Below are positions 1 through 12,000 of a DNA stretch of 64,000 bases, piece after piece. Position 1 is the stretch's first letter. Each line of letters starts with the position of its first letter. Position numbers and translations under genes: made by a program. This DNA comes from Serilophus lunatus (lineage: Eukaryota; Chordata; Aves; Passeriformes; Eurylaimidae), in contig VXBA01003719.1 in assembly GCA_013399895.1 (NCBI GenBank), forward strand, positions 195,521 through 259,520. Direction: 5' to 3'. The notes beneath the pieces are model-generated. The model was not told where the DNA came from, ran no database searches, and saw nothing but the letters and a program-made list of their open reading frames with translations.

Positions 1-2614
1 AAACCTGATCCCAGAGCCTTCAGTTCTCCTCTCCTGTGTGATGTTAGCTGTCCTTCATCAGGGTGTTGGAAAAGCTAGTTAATTTTTGTTTGCATTGTGT
101 TTTGCATGTGAAAAGGAAAGGTCCTTTGTTTGCTGCAGGTATATTGTCCTCTCACTCAGAAATACTATGTTCTGAAATAAACTTTTCTCAAACATATAAA
201 GACTGAATTTTTTGTTGACAGTTTTTGCCTCCTGAATCCCATGTGTTGGCACTTGAAAACAAATTTATATTTGTAAAGTTTACTCTGTGTGGTTTTAGTA
301 GTTGCAGCCCTAATAGGTGAGAACAAGCAGCTGATGCAAGGAAATTGAGGGGTAACAATCTAACGCGAAAAAAGTTTACATGTACATCCGCTTGAAATAC
401 CTATTCTAAGATGAAGGTATCTACAGATCACAGTTATCCTTGCCTCATTTGGCCATTTTCTGCTGTCTACTGATGATTGATTTCTCTGAAGAAAAACTGT
501 TCATCTTCTATATATTTTATAGTACACAATCATAAATAAATGTGTATATAAAAAAAGAACCCCATCAAGTCATGAGTCGAAGTCAAAGGCTAGGCAGCTG
601 TAAGTCTGGATTGCTCTCCCTTTTTCTTTGGAGATATTTAGCTGGAAAAAAGGTACTTACTTTCCTGTGCATTAGATTCTGGTTGCTTGGTCCTGCTTGT
701 GATTTCTGCAGCCATTGATTGCTGTGTCTCAAAGAATATTTGCCATATCCTAATATTTCTCAAGTTGAAGCTATCAAGGCTCCTCTTTCTGCATTCTTTA
801 TAAAATGTGCATTTCTTCTTTCATCATTTATTGACTGATGGCCTGATGCTGCCACTTCCCTGTACTCCAGCTGGCACAGTTAGTCTTATGNGGAGGCTGG
901 ATTCAGTCAGAGGTGTGATGCACCTCATCCCTAATACAAATATCTTGTGTGTTATTGCTTGCATCTGTTAAAAAGTATGTACCAGGGACTGCTGCAATAT
1001 TTGGGTGTGCTCTCAGAAAGCGTTTGGACAGAGGTAGAACAAAATCCTCTCTGCAGTCCAGGGGGTGAATCACTGCATGAACCGTAGTGCCATTTGCAAT
1101 GGGCGAGTCCCTGTTCCTGCCAGGATGCTGGCCAGTTCCCGTTCCACCAGCTGATAGGAGCACAAGGACTTTTGGACAAGAACAATTTTTACAGCTCAGG
1201 AAAGGATGCTCAAATGGTTTGTCCTCAGACATGGAAGAACGTGGTTTGTGTTTCTTTCCAAACCAGCGTCCTGTTTGGCCATCATCCACAGGCAAGATGA
1301 TGTAATTGCATTTAGACTGGCAATATAGTCTGTAACAGGGCTACAGAACAGCTGGTGCAGCCTTTAAAAATTGATGGCATAGTAGGAGAAAGAGGCATTT
1401 ATCCTTGGCAATTTTGAACAAAAAAAGTAGCCTTAAAAAGTAGCCAAGTATTGGGCGGGTAGAGACAGGAAGCCTGGCAAACAGTGTTTTTTCAAATTGT
1501 TTGCCACTTCAGGGAAAATACTTATCAGCTGTAACATTATCTATCTCTGGTCAGGGCCAAAGTCTCTTGGTGTGAATATTATACAGCACAGGGCACTGCA
1601 TACTTTTGTAGGACTCCAGAGTACCTTGCAGATGCTTGTCCTGGAGTCAAGGTTTGTTGTGCTTGTGTTGCAGAATTTTTGTCTGTAGCAAAACAAAGGA
1701 TATACAGAGTAAACATGTAAGATTGTTCTCTGTTACTGCTTTCAGATTTGTATTTTTGAAGTACTGCATGTCAGGATAAGTTACAGTTTCTTCCTCTGAT
1801 TTATTCTTAAGGTTTTGAATCAGCTGAAGGATTGATAAAAATTGGAACTTTAAAAGTGAAGATTTCTTTGAAAGTAGAGTATTGTCTCTCAGAAGGTCTC
1901 CGTAGAAGTGGAAATGATTTATTTAAGTTCAAAACATTAAGCATCTCTAATACACATCTGTTTCACGTCTAGGTGGTTTGTGAAGTTAGATATAGCTTGT
2001 GTGTGTGGTCAGTATAGTTGACAATTTAATAAAACAAAATCACTCCTGCAGTCATATGCATGTCTCAGACAGATCTCTTTGCTTGTGTACATTGATTATT
2101 TTCTGGTAAGTCACTTGTCAACTAAGTGGGATTAGGGTGATATTAAAAAGCTAAATTGTAGATCTGCTGTAGAGAATTGCACATACTGCAGCAGCAATGC
2201 CAGAGTGATTCCAAGTTGAACCTGTTATTAAATAACAATAGATTTGAGGCAGGATTATAACTACTTTAAAAAAAAAAGGCCATAGTGTAAGTTTGTAAGA
2301 AGCTTAAAAGCTCTCAAAGGAACCTGCCTCTTTTTTTCTTTTCTGTTGTGTTTTCTTCCATAGAAATCTGTCAGAAAGTAGTGTGCTTTTTCTATGAAAG
2401 GCTAAGATTAAAATAAGATGGCTCCTCTCACTGGAATGCTGAAATGGAAAGACACAGGCCCTTCAGGAAAAACAAGCAGAGGAGATGAGATGGAGGTGTT
2501 ACCCTCTGTCGGTAAGCAGCTGTAGGGTGTGGAGCTCTGCTTGGGGGCTAATGAGGAACTGACTGAGAGTTTATTGGTCTGAATTAAAGGGAGAGCAGGG
2601 ACAGGTAACTTTGT

Positions 2615-2955
2615 AATAGAGTTGGCTACAGGGTGCCTGACCAGGAGGCTCTTGAAGAAAATTGGAGGGACTTTTACAACGGCGTGTAGTTATTGGACAA
2701 GGGGAAATTCCTTCAGATGGAAAGAGGGTAGTAGGTTTAGATAGTAGAGCAGAATTATATACTGTGAGGGTGGTGAGGGACTGGAACAGGTTACCCAGAG
2801 AAGTTGTGGAGGCCTTAAACATTTCCAGGGATAGGGCCAGTTTGGATAGTGCTCTGAGCAACCTGGTGTCGTAGAAAGTGTCCCTGCTTATGGCACGGGG
2901 TTTGAAACTAGGTGATCTTTAAAGTCTATCCCAATCCAAACCATTCTATGATTTG
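2615..2955 (+). mobile_element. CR1 LINE fragment, 3' end
   Basis: The segment matches the 3' part of avian CR1. It includes 'gtgagggtggtgagggactg', 'ggaacaggttacccagagaa', 'gtgtccctgcttatggca' and the terminal 'ccattctatgat'. A remnant of the ORF2 C-terminus is still readable on the + strand (DWNRLPREVVEALN at about 2780-2820). It is a 5'-truncated copy lying in an intron in the gene's orientation. Confidence 0.9.
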
Positions 2956-3849
2956 TCTTATTAGCAGATGAGCATTCCTGTTGCTTTTAGAAGTATCCAA
3001 TAAATATTTTAGAATAGAGTATAACAGTTATATTTGGCTACAGGGATCCCTTTTTCAGGAATAGGGAAGGTCAAGCCTTACTGTGTCTTCCTCCCTCCTC
3101 TTCAGAGAACACCCTAGATGCAGGTAGCATATTTTAGGCGAGTCTTTGTTCTTGGAATTGTTCAGCTTTGTCTAAATGGAAAATATTTCTAGAAAATGAT
3201 GTTTTATTCAGGTAAAAACACTCTAGCAGGGTGAATTTGCTGTTTAGACGAAAGGCAGGGGAGCTATTATTCCAAGAGTATCAGTCTTTACCTGAGACAT
3301 GGACACTCAAATTGATTTCTCTGATTTTTTTTTTGTAGCGAAAGAAATTCACTCACTCTCACACACACTGTCTCTCCCAGCCCCATTGAGTATTGCACCC
3401 TGCATCACTGTGTATCATCCTAATGAAACTAAAACAGGGCATTACATCCCATTACTCAAAACACTTAGTATGTCTACTAGTATAAATATCTACTCACCAG
3501 ACTGAATTGCCTTAGTGGAATTAGCATAGAGCAATGGAATAACTTTGGTACTGCACTATCTTATGCAAGAAAAGATGTCACAATCTTAATATTCATCTTA
3601 AAGTACTGTAAAGAAATATTCCTGGTGTGGAGAACATAAGAATATTACAAAATACCATCAAAAGTAGTTGTTGCAGTAGTTTTGTTCAACTACGTAGCCT
3701 CATCACATGAATTTTCGAGCTTTGGGTTAATATCCTCTTCGTTCAAAAATGACCCATGGAATCAAACTGTCGATTTGGAGCTACAAGAAACTACTAAACA
3801 AGTGCTTCTCATTTGATATCCTTTCATAGTCTTCATATTCCTTCCTAGA

Positions 3850-4060
3850 ATATAAGGCCCAAAGGAGGCCCAAAGGGATTGTTACACTCACCTAGCCTGA
3901 TGTCACTAGTAATATGTATGTATGTATGTATATTTTTAGATGTTCATCTAATACTGGTTTGCAGATGATAGAGAATTTGAGACCAGTGATTTCATTTACA
4001 TGATAATGACCATCCTACTCAAAAAACATTTTCTTGTTCAGTTTGAGCTTTTAAAAAACC
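3850..4060 (-). mobile_element. Ancient CR1/L3-like fragment
   Basis: Words such as 'ggcccaaagggattgttaca', 'cacctagcctgatgtc' and 'agagaatttgagaccagtga' resemble the antisense 3' region of the old amniote CR1/L3 lineage, whose typical text is close to 'gggaccattgtgatcatctagtctgacctc'. It is heavily diverged and interrupted by an ATGT repeat. The call rests on recalled resemblance, so the limits are approximate. Confidence 0.45.
3913..3932. repeat. Short (ATGT)n microsatellite
   Basis: Four to five units of ATGT/GTAT follow in a row inside the intron. Confidence 0.9.
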
Positions 4061-7000
4061 TCCCCTGTTGAAAAAGCATGTCAGCCCTTTTCTGATGTTT
4101 CTGAAGTGCAGTACAAACTCTTATTGATTGTCTACCCAAAGTGTTGGGATATTTTCCTCGTTAATCTTTGTCCACAATAGCAACTGCCTTTGCCTGTCTT
4201 TAATATTTACGATTACCAAATTCATTGTAAAAAAATTAATTTCCTTTCTTTTTAGAACTTGGTAAAAATGCTAAATTTCTTCTTTTTATTTATTCTTATT
4301 TTTTTTCCTCTTTTAATTTTTTCAGTGTATGTGTCTATTTTTTTTTAAAATGTTTTACCAACACCAGCATGTGCTCATTCTGCATGTAATGCATATTTCA
4401 TTGGGGGATGACTGTAGCCTAGTGCCAGCACTAAAATACTTTTGAAGTTTTATAAAACAGATTAAATTATATGGTGATGATATACTTGGCTCTGCAATCC
4501 TGTCATGCTTTTTTGGCCTTTTCAAATCCATTGACTTATTTATAAAATTTACCATATGACTTGGCACTTGTACTTGCAGCTTTAGTATAGTCAGAAGACT
4601 GCATTTTGACAAAATCCACCTAGCAGCTGTTAAGAAAAATAGTACAGGATAATCTTTCCGTCTGCCTAACTTTCAAATAAAAGGGGACGTCTTGAAAAGC
4701 CATTTCTCATTTGCTGCAATAGTAGTAATAGCATGTTCTTAAAAGTAAATCTGTGGTAACTTTGCAAAAACATCTTCAAGTGTTTTTAATTATGTGTGAT
4801 TTGTATTGTAAAATGACCTTAGACACCAAATTAATATATTTTTGCCATCGAAGTAGATGGTAGATGTGTTGCCCCACATAGTAACAATGAAAATCAGATT
4901 CCTTCTTAGAAGTTGTGACGGGGTTTATTTGTGTTTTGGTGTCAGGATAAATAAGTCAAATCACTATCATCAGAAGTAAGCATGATTGTTTTGAGAATTC
5001 TTTTAAAAGAAAACGAAAAGCCAGAAATTTTAATTCTTTATATACAAATTTTGCTGTGGCCTGTGCAGGTTTGTTAAAGCTAAATGCAGCAGAGCTAGAT
5101 TGTGTTAGGGTTTGGTAATTAGGCAAAAAATAATCATTTTGATTCTCATAGAGAATTTTGATCTTTATAATACTAGATCTGGGCCAAATCTCCTCAAAGT
5201 GGATGTACTCCTGCCTTTTGGCATGGGGTCAGCAAATGATAGTAGGATTCTTGGGCTACCAGGTGAAAGAAAAGGTTATCCAAACACCAGGAAGGAACAA
5301 AAGTGATGGAAAGAGGACAGAGCTGGGATACACAAGGAATACGCATGCACAAGGAAAAATACCGATCTTAGCAGCATCTGGTGCATGAGATGCATATTGA
5401 CCTGCAGTTTACATAATCTTTATATTAAAGTTTTACTTACAGTTTATATATATAGATTTTATATATACAGTGTGTGTAGCCTACATATAGTTTGTGTGTA
5501 ACACAGATGTTGTGGAATGCTTTGCTTTCCTTTGTCTATGGGAAGTTGCCTGAGTTAAATGGCAGTTTTCATAGGGTTCCCTTAACAACATTCATGGTGT
5601 TTGAAAATGCAATGTTAAGGTATATGTATCTCTATAGTTAAGGAACTCAAACAACCTTTGTGTCCTAAGGTGCCACAATATAACAATTGTTCTTTCCTCT
5701 CCTGTTTGGTATGCTGAGAGAATGCGTGCTAGACAGAAATCTAAGCTACTACAGTTAGTTGTTTGCTTGTTATAGTTGCATCATAAAACAGAATAACCTG
5801 CCTAAGGATTATTGTAAACTGTATAAAGCAAAAATATACATAAAAAAATCAGGTTTTGATAAGTTTAGAGTATCTTCAGGTGTGATGTGTAATATTAAGT
5901 TATTTACTGAAATAAAATGAAGGAGTTTTTTTTTAAAAAAGAAGTAAGTGGAATTTGGTAAAAGTGTTTCTTCAAATAAAAGCAACTTTCAGTTAATGCA
6001 CATCCACTAAAGGAAGAATAACTATTCTCCTCAGCATATTGGTTTTATAAGGGTACAACAAGAAGTGTCTTGTGACCTTAGTTCAATCTCAGCCCTTAGG
6101 TATCTAATTTCAGCTCCTGTTTTCCCAGAGAAAAATTATGTAATACAGTTCATTTTGAATGTTGTCTGGGGTGACTTACATTCCAACATTTTTTGTTCAT
6201 GCTATACAGTACTTTATTGCTGTAATGGAAAGGCTGTGAAGATACTGCCAGTCCAGAATCAGCTTCAAGTTACATAGAAAATGAGCAGCAATTTACTTGA
6301 CATCATTTGTTGTTGTTTTGCAATAAATTTTTCATAGTATATAATTGTATACTGAATCCTGGTGTTTCTTTTGCTTGCATGCTGCTGCATTTCTGGTGCT
6401 GTAGCCAGTTTAAATCTTCTTGTACAAGTGACACGTCCTGTGTCTTCTCTCAACAGAAGCCACAGGTACCCTGTGCTTCGAATTCTTTTGCAGTCATTTT
6501 GGGCTACTCTTTCTCCACTCAAAATATCTCTGGAGTGCAGAAGTCTTGAGTGGCCTTAAACAGGCAGAAGATAAAATTTCGTCTTTACATCTTATTTTGT
6601 GGCCTTGAGGCAGTTCCCAGAAGGTGAAGCATGAGAAGTGCATGTACTGACACACTGATTTTGAGGAGGCAAGGGCCAGTGCCACATCAGGGGAAGGCTA
6701 TGGACACTGCTTATGATAGGGATGAGCTGTATCATTTCTTGGAAGATGCAAGGAAAAGAAAAGCAGATCAAATAGGCTTTGGCGATGGTCCCAAACAGGT
6801 TGAGGAGGAGAATTAGCTACATTAATGATTAATGATAGCAAAGCTCATTCAGCTTGAAAAGTACTTTCTATAAGTGCTAAGTGCTGGCATTAAAAATGTA
6901 TGCATTTTCATTTTAATCCACGCTTGGCATCTGCAAATGGAGAGGAAAGAGACGAGCCAGCAGTGTCATTATAGAAGCACTAATACCTCACTGCAGCTGA

Positions 7001-8690
7001 AATCACAGTTTGCCAAGACACACAGTCTAGGATCTGGGTCTTGCAAAGAGCCTGTGTTGGTTGCTGCTAGTGGTTCTCTTAAACTGCTCCACCACATGCC
7101 CTGTAGAGCTCTAAGTGAAGATTTAGAAACCTTCTGTAAGTCAAATATCTACTAAGTGGACGGTTGTCCTCATTAAGTCCTTACTGACAAAGGCATAGAC
7201 TTTAACCTGTCACAAATGGATTTCTTTGAACAATTAAAAATTTTAAATGTATCAGTTAGCTGCTCTCTGTTTTTCTATTTCAAAAAATAGACCTGTTTTC
7301 TCTACATGGAGACGGGGAAGAGGGACTCTATCAGAAATGATTTGTTGTGCTATCAAGGTAGTGGTATGTTGCACCAGAAAAGCTGTGGACCAGAGTAACA
7401 GGGATGGTGTGGGCAGGAAGTGAAGCTTTTGCTGCAATCGAGCTGTGAGGGGTAAAATCTAGAAAAATGTGTTAATACAGATCTCTGAAAGGAGCTGAAT
7501 AAACAAACTGAGAGACAGAAGAGAAAGAGAAGATGCTCAAAGTCTGGACCTTAACAACTACAAGCTACATGCTTGAGGGTTAGGCTGGAAAATGCTTGTT
7601 GATGGGCTATTTGGTGTCATGGTTGGAAGAAAAAAACAGTTTTGTGCTGTGACCTGCAGTTAGGCATGCCAGCCTTGGGCAAGGTCAATGCAGCCCTTTG
7701 CCTTCCCAGGCTAATAGTAAGTCAGCAGCTGCATACCTTTTGCAAATGTTATGTGGAAGTGGTAACTGAAATCCCTGTTTTGTCAGTTTGCTGCAGTGTG
7801 TAATCCTTCTCGCCTCCCACACAGCTGTATGCTGAGCTTGTTTTCTATGTTCATTTCACTCTGCTGTTGGTCTAGCCTCACTCTTTATTCACGCATCTGG
7901 TAACAGACTTAGGGACATCCTTATGTATTTGCATCTGGTTTGTCATTACCACCTGAGCTCACAAGCAGGTGAGAACACGTGGTGGCCCACTCACTGGGTA
8001 GCATACCCTCGTTTGCTCTTTCTGTGTAATGTTGGGATGGTAGAAGTTGTGTAGTATTGACAGAGAAGGGTATCTCTGTTGTTTCCTTACCTTCCCAGCA
8101 GACACCTGTGCATTAGCTCTCCTTCGTGTAGGAGAGGTGGAGGTGGAAGGGGGTTGTTGCTCTTCAAGAATAACAAGGTTTGGTCTTAATTTGCCCTAGG
8201 CATCACAAAAATACCCACTTTTCTTCTCTGTTTTGTTGACAACTGTGCTGTGCAGTGCTGTGCTGGAGGCTACATTTTCACTTATGACTTTGGTAAAATG
8301 CTGTGGTTGCTAGGGGAGAAAAGTATTAGTATCACCAATATTTATTATTCAGTCCCCATGGAAACCATATTTCTTCAGGGAGTCTTAATTCTCACAATTT
8401 TTCTTCCTATGGAAAAGATATCCCTTTAACCATGAAGTCTAGGTGATTATTTTCTAGAAATAGAAGGCAAGATACACAACTCCCTTTGTGCTCTGGGATG
8501 CTTGACAGATGTCTGTCTGGAAGTTACTGCTTGCTTAGGGGTGTTGTGGCTTCCGGTCACAAAGATTTTTGGAGCGCCTAACTTTATCATGATGGTGAAT
8601 GTTATTTTTGCCCTCATCTTTACTCTCTGTTTCATTTGTGCTTTCCCTCGTTTTTTAATTTGATGCATATTTTAAATTGATGAAGTTATT

Positions 8691-8750
8691 TGGTTAATGG
8701 TTGGACTCGGTGACCTTAGAGGTCTTTTCCAATGTAAATGATTCTATGCT
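8691..8750 (+). mobile_element. CR1 3'-terminal fragment
   Basis: The text 'ggttggactcggtgacctta' followed by 'gaggtcttttccaatgtaaa' and 'tgattctatg' is the 3' end of CR1. Only about 60 bases remain. It lies 210 bases upstream of the first visible RNF144A exon. Confidence 0.85.
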
Positions 8751-8959
8751 TTTGTTGGGAAATGAACTTGGTGTTTTCTACTTAAAGTTATAACTGTGGC
8801 AAAAGATGTGAGGGTGGTCCATAGCTATAAAAGGGATGCAGTAGTATCTGTCTTTAAAGTTTGAGTCTTCAGATTTTCAGAGGAAAATACGGACTGGTTA
8901 AAATACTGACTGATTTATTCTTGATGAGAAGCTTTACTCAGTCTTTGGCTCTCTTACAG

Positions 8960-9064
8960 TGCCTAAAACAGTATGTGGAACTTTTGATCAAGGAAGGTCT
9001 AGAAACAGCAATCAGCTGCCCTGATGCTGCCTGCCCAAAACGAGGTCATCTGCAAGAAAATGAA
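8960..9064 (+). CDS. RNF144A: RNF144A coding exon, residues 46-80 (end of RING1)
   Basis: The exon follows a 'ctcttacag' acceptor and ends before 'gtaggt'. It encodes 35 codons beginning CLKQYVELLIKEGLE and ending GHLQENE. Cysteines 46, 65 and 70 are the last zinc ligands of RING1, the domain that docks the E2. The reading frame starts at a codon boundary (phase 0), so the missing upstream exon should end after the codon for residue 45. R73 replaces the Q of the mammalian protein, which is a mild change. Confidence 0.96.
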
Positions 9065-12000
9065 GTAGGTGCACATTTACTGCAAACGGGGTGTTTTCTT
9101 TACAGGATGTTTAAATGTGTCTTATTCTTTGTTATAGCTTCCATTGTTGACAAGACATGTTTTTAATAATTCATCAAAGTACTGTGTCTCTGTTTAAAAT
9201 TACTTAGATTATTGCTGCTCCTAATTGGAAATTTGTCTTTTTCTTCCTTCAACAGATAGAGTGCATGGTTGCATCAGAAATCATGCAAAAGTATAAGAAG
9301 CTACAGTTTGAAAGAGGTAACATAATACATGTAACACTGCTCATTGGAGGCTGTGAGAAAAGTGTCATTCCAGAACAATCCTATAAATCAGAATCTGACT
9401 CTGCACATGTTCATGCAGTAGTATTGTACATTAATTGTTTGGTCATCAGAAAGAAAAAGAAAAAACTAAGAAATAATTGTTTCTGGTTTTGCCTGCATGA
9501 TTCTCAGAACTGCAGCACTCTGGGAATAAGCTAGGAAAGAAAATTGCTATGTATTATATTACTATATAACTAAGGGAGGGAGTGACTTCTATTTTGAGCT
9601 TTGCTGTTTAAGTTGACTACTAGTACTGTGGGGGCTGGGGAGGTAGACTGACCTCTTGCGTAGAGCCAGCGTTATCTCCTGGGATGGCATCTGGTGTAGA
9701 ATTACTGAGTAATTCTGTGTGTAATGATACAAACATTAACAAGGTTCATGTTAAGAATATAAGCTGATTGCGTGCCTATGGGGATGTGGAATGGTGTGAT
9801 CATAGAGAATTTACAGTAAGATTTTGCTGAGAGCAGGAGCCAGTTTAGAAAATATTGAAGTCATGGGTAGATTTTTCAGTGGGCTTTGAAACATGGTATG
9901 ACTTACCTGTAAGGAGCCTTCAAGAAAGGGATGAAACTATTTAACAATTTTATGCTGTTGTTAATCATATGGTTCCATTAGGGCAGAGACCAACTTGAAA
10001 TAGAGTCCTACTGGATAAGGCACTGTAAAAACGCTTTGTGATGGGTTTTATTTGCAGAGTATATGCTGTGGTTTTATCTGCAGAGTATGTGCTGTATTTA
10101 TCTTGAAGTGCAACGGAAAAACATACGTCTCATTCTTAGAACAAATTTAGTTCAGTGAATGAACGAAAGTGGGCAGTTAATACGGACTTGTGGAACTCAC
10201 TTTAGTTTGGCACCTGTTTGCAAAGCAGGGCAGCTTTATGTCGAAGTGGGTAACAGAAATTAAAAGGCTGCTTTTGAAACTTGTGTCAGTCAGCCTCAGC
10301 TGGAATGCATTGTTATGGAAGGCCGGTCTTGTATCCGCCTTTGAATTCTGTTCTTTCATGTCCCTTTGCAGAAGTGCTTTTGGATCCATGCCGGACTTGG
10401 TGTCCATCCTCTACTTGCCAGGCAGTTTGCCAGCTCCAGGAATCAAGCCCACAGGACCCCCAGCTGGTCCAATGCAAAGCATGCGACATTGAGTTCTGCT
10501 CTGCTTGCAAATCTAATTGGCATCCAGGTCAAGGCTGTCAAGAGAATATGCCAATCTCTTTTCTTCCAGGAGAAACAAGGTAAAGTATTGCAAAAGATCA
10601 AGTATTTAGAAACTAAACAGTCAATTATTAAACAAATCAGATTATGAATAGTAAAGAGGCATTTTCCTGATGTTTTGTTCTAGAGCTGTTTCCTTTACTT
10701 AGTCATTCCTGTTCTTTTAATGCTGTGTTCCAAAACTAAGTAGCTCTTGGCAGCCTCACTCTTTGCTGCCATTCCCAGCAAAGCACAAAGGAGCTGCCTG
10801 AGCCTTCGGCCTTTCGCCCTAGTGGGAAAAATATGACATCCAGGCAGCTCATGAGCTTCCCTTGAATGCAGATCTTGTTCCTGGTGTTCTCCTAGGCAAT
10901 GTGAGGATAGGTAGCATCATGCCAGACAATGATTTTTAGGATACCTTATCAGTCTTTCTAACTGCTGCACATTTGGCCAATGATCTTAAGTTCTGTTTCA
11001 AGTGGTTTCCTGTGGCATACTGCAGCCACTGAATAAGAAAGGCCATGGTGCATGTGTTTCACTTCATGTTTGGCCTTTTTCAAAGACTACATTGCAGTTC
11101 AAGGTATCATTAAGACCCTGTCCAGCCTTGAACTTGGTTGCATATAACTTGTCTTCTTTCAAGCTTTGCTGTAACAGATGACTAGCTAGGATGCTGTCAT
11201 GACAAGTTCCTATAAAATATACTAACTTTTGCACATGCTTTTGTGTGTACTTGACAAGAACTGAACCTTGCTAAATTTCATGCCAAGGTAAAAAATTTCA
11301 TATATTTTTGCTTACTCCTTTGGTTAATTTTTGTTTTTATTTCACACTTCATTTTTTATTCCACGGAGGAAAAGTTTGTTTTTTCATTATTTTGGAGCAT
11401 AATGTTCCTGTTGCAGATGGTGATACACTGCATTTAGAGTTTCATATACATTTTATGGATACAAAGCATTTTTCTGTAATGCAGTTGCTCTTAGTGTAAG
11501 TAATTACAGTGCATCCTTTTATCCTGCTGTTGGGCAAATCAACCAAGTGTCAGTCCTATTTTCCATTAAACTGTTGATTCCCTATCAGTCACTGTTGTAT
11601 CTCCCACTGGCAGTTGCTGCAGGAATTGTCGTTTCTTAAGGTACATTTCAGTTGTTAGTAAGCATAAAGCCTGGATATGGTAGAAAGCTATCTAAGGGAA
11701 AGAAATGTTCTTCCAGTGTTTCAACGTTGCTTTGCTTTGTGTCTGCTCTGAGGGGACACCTGTAGTTTTGCACAGTTATGCAAGACAAGAAAAATCTGTG
11801 CTGACCCTAACTCTTGAACAGTGAGTGACTAGTTAGAACTGTGCCAACTGTGATCAACTCTGGAAGAATGACATGCCTTCAAAACCTTATGATTCTTTAT
11901 TTGGAGGGAAATTCCTAGGGAGGATCCTCAAGGAGGGGCAGAGACAAGTGATCTCTCCCTGGTGCCCAGTCCAAAGGAATGTGTTCTGGGTTTATTGTGC

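Larger units (their letters stand above)
1..8959 (+). other. RNF144A: RNF144A intron (upstream of first visible exon)
   Basis: No coding exon was recognised here. I looked for the missing 45-residue N-terminal exon (the MTTTRYRP...CTL region of RNF144A) by eye on the + strand and did not see it. The stretch ends in the acceptor of the exon at 8960. Within it I can name a young CR1 at about 2615-2955, an older CR1-like piece at about 3850-4060, a CR1 3' end at 8691-8750, a short ATGT repeat at 3913-3932 and one N at 891. The rest is unremarkable AT-rich DNA. An untranslated or alternative first exon could lie here unseen. Confidence 0.7.

Noticed and set aside
2662..2874. 70-codon frame with WNRLPREVVEAL
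   Set aside because: It is the C-terminal relic of CR1 ORF2 in a truncated LINE copy, not a host gene. The same holds for the frame at 33935-34183.
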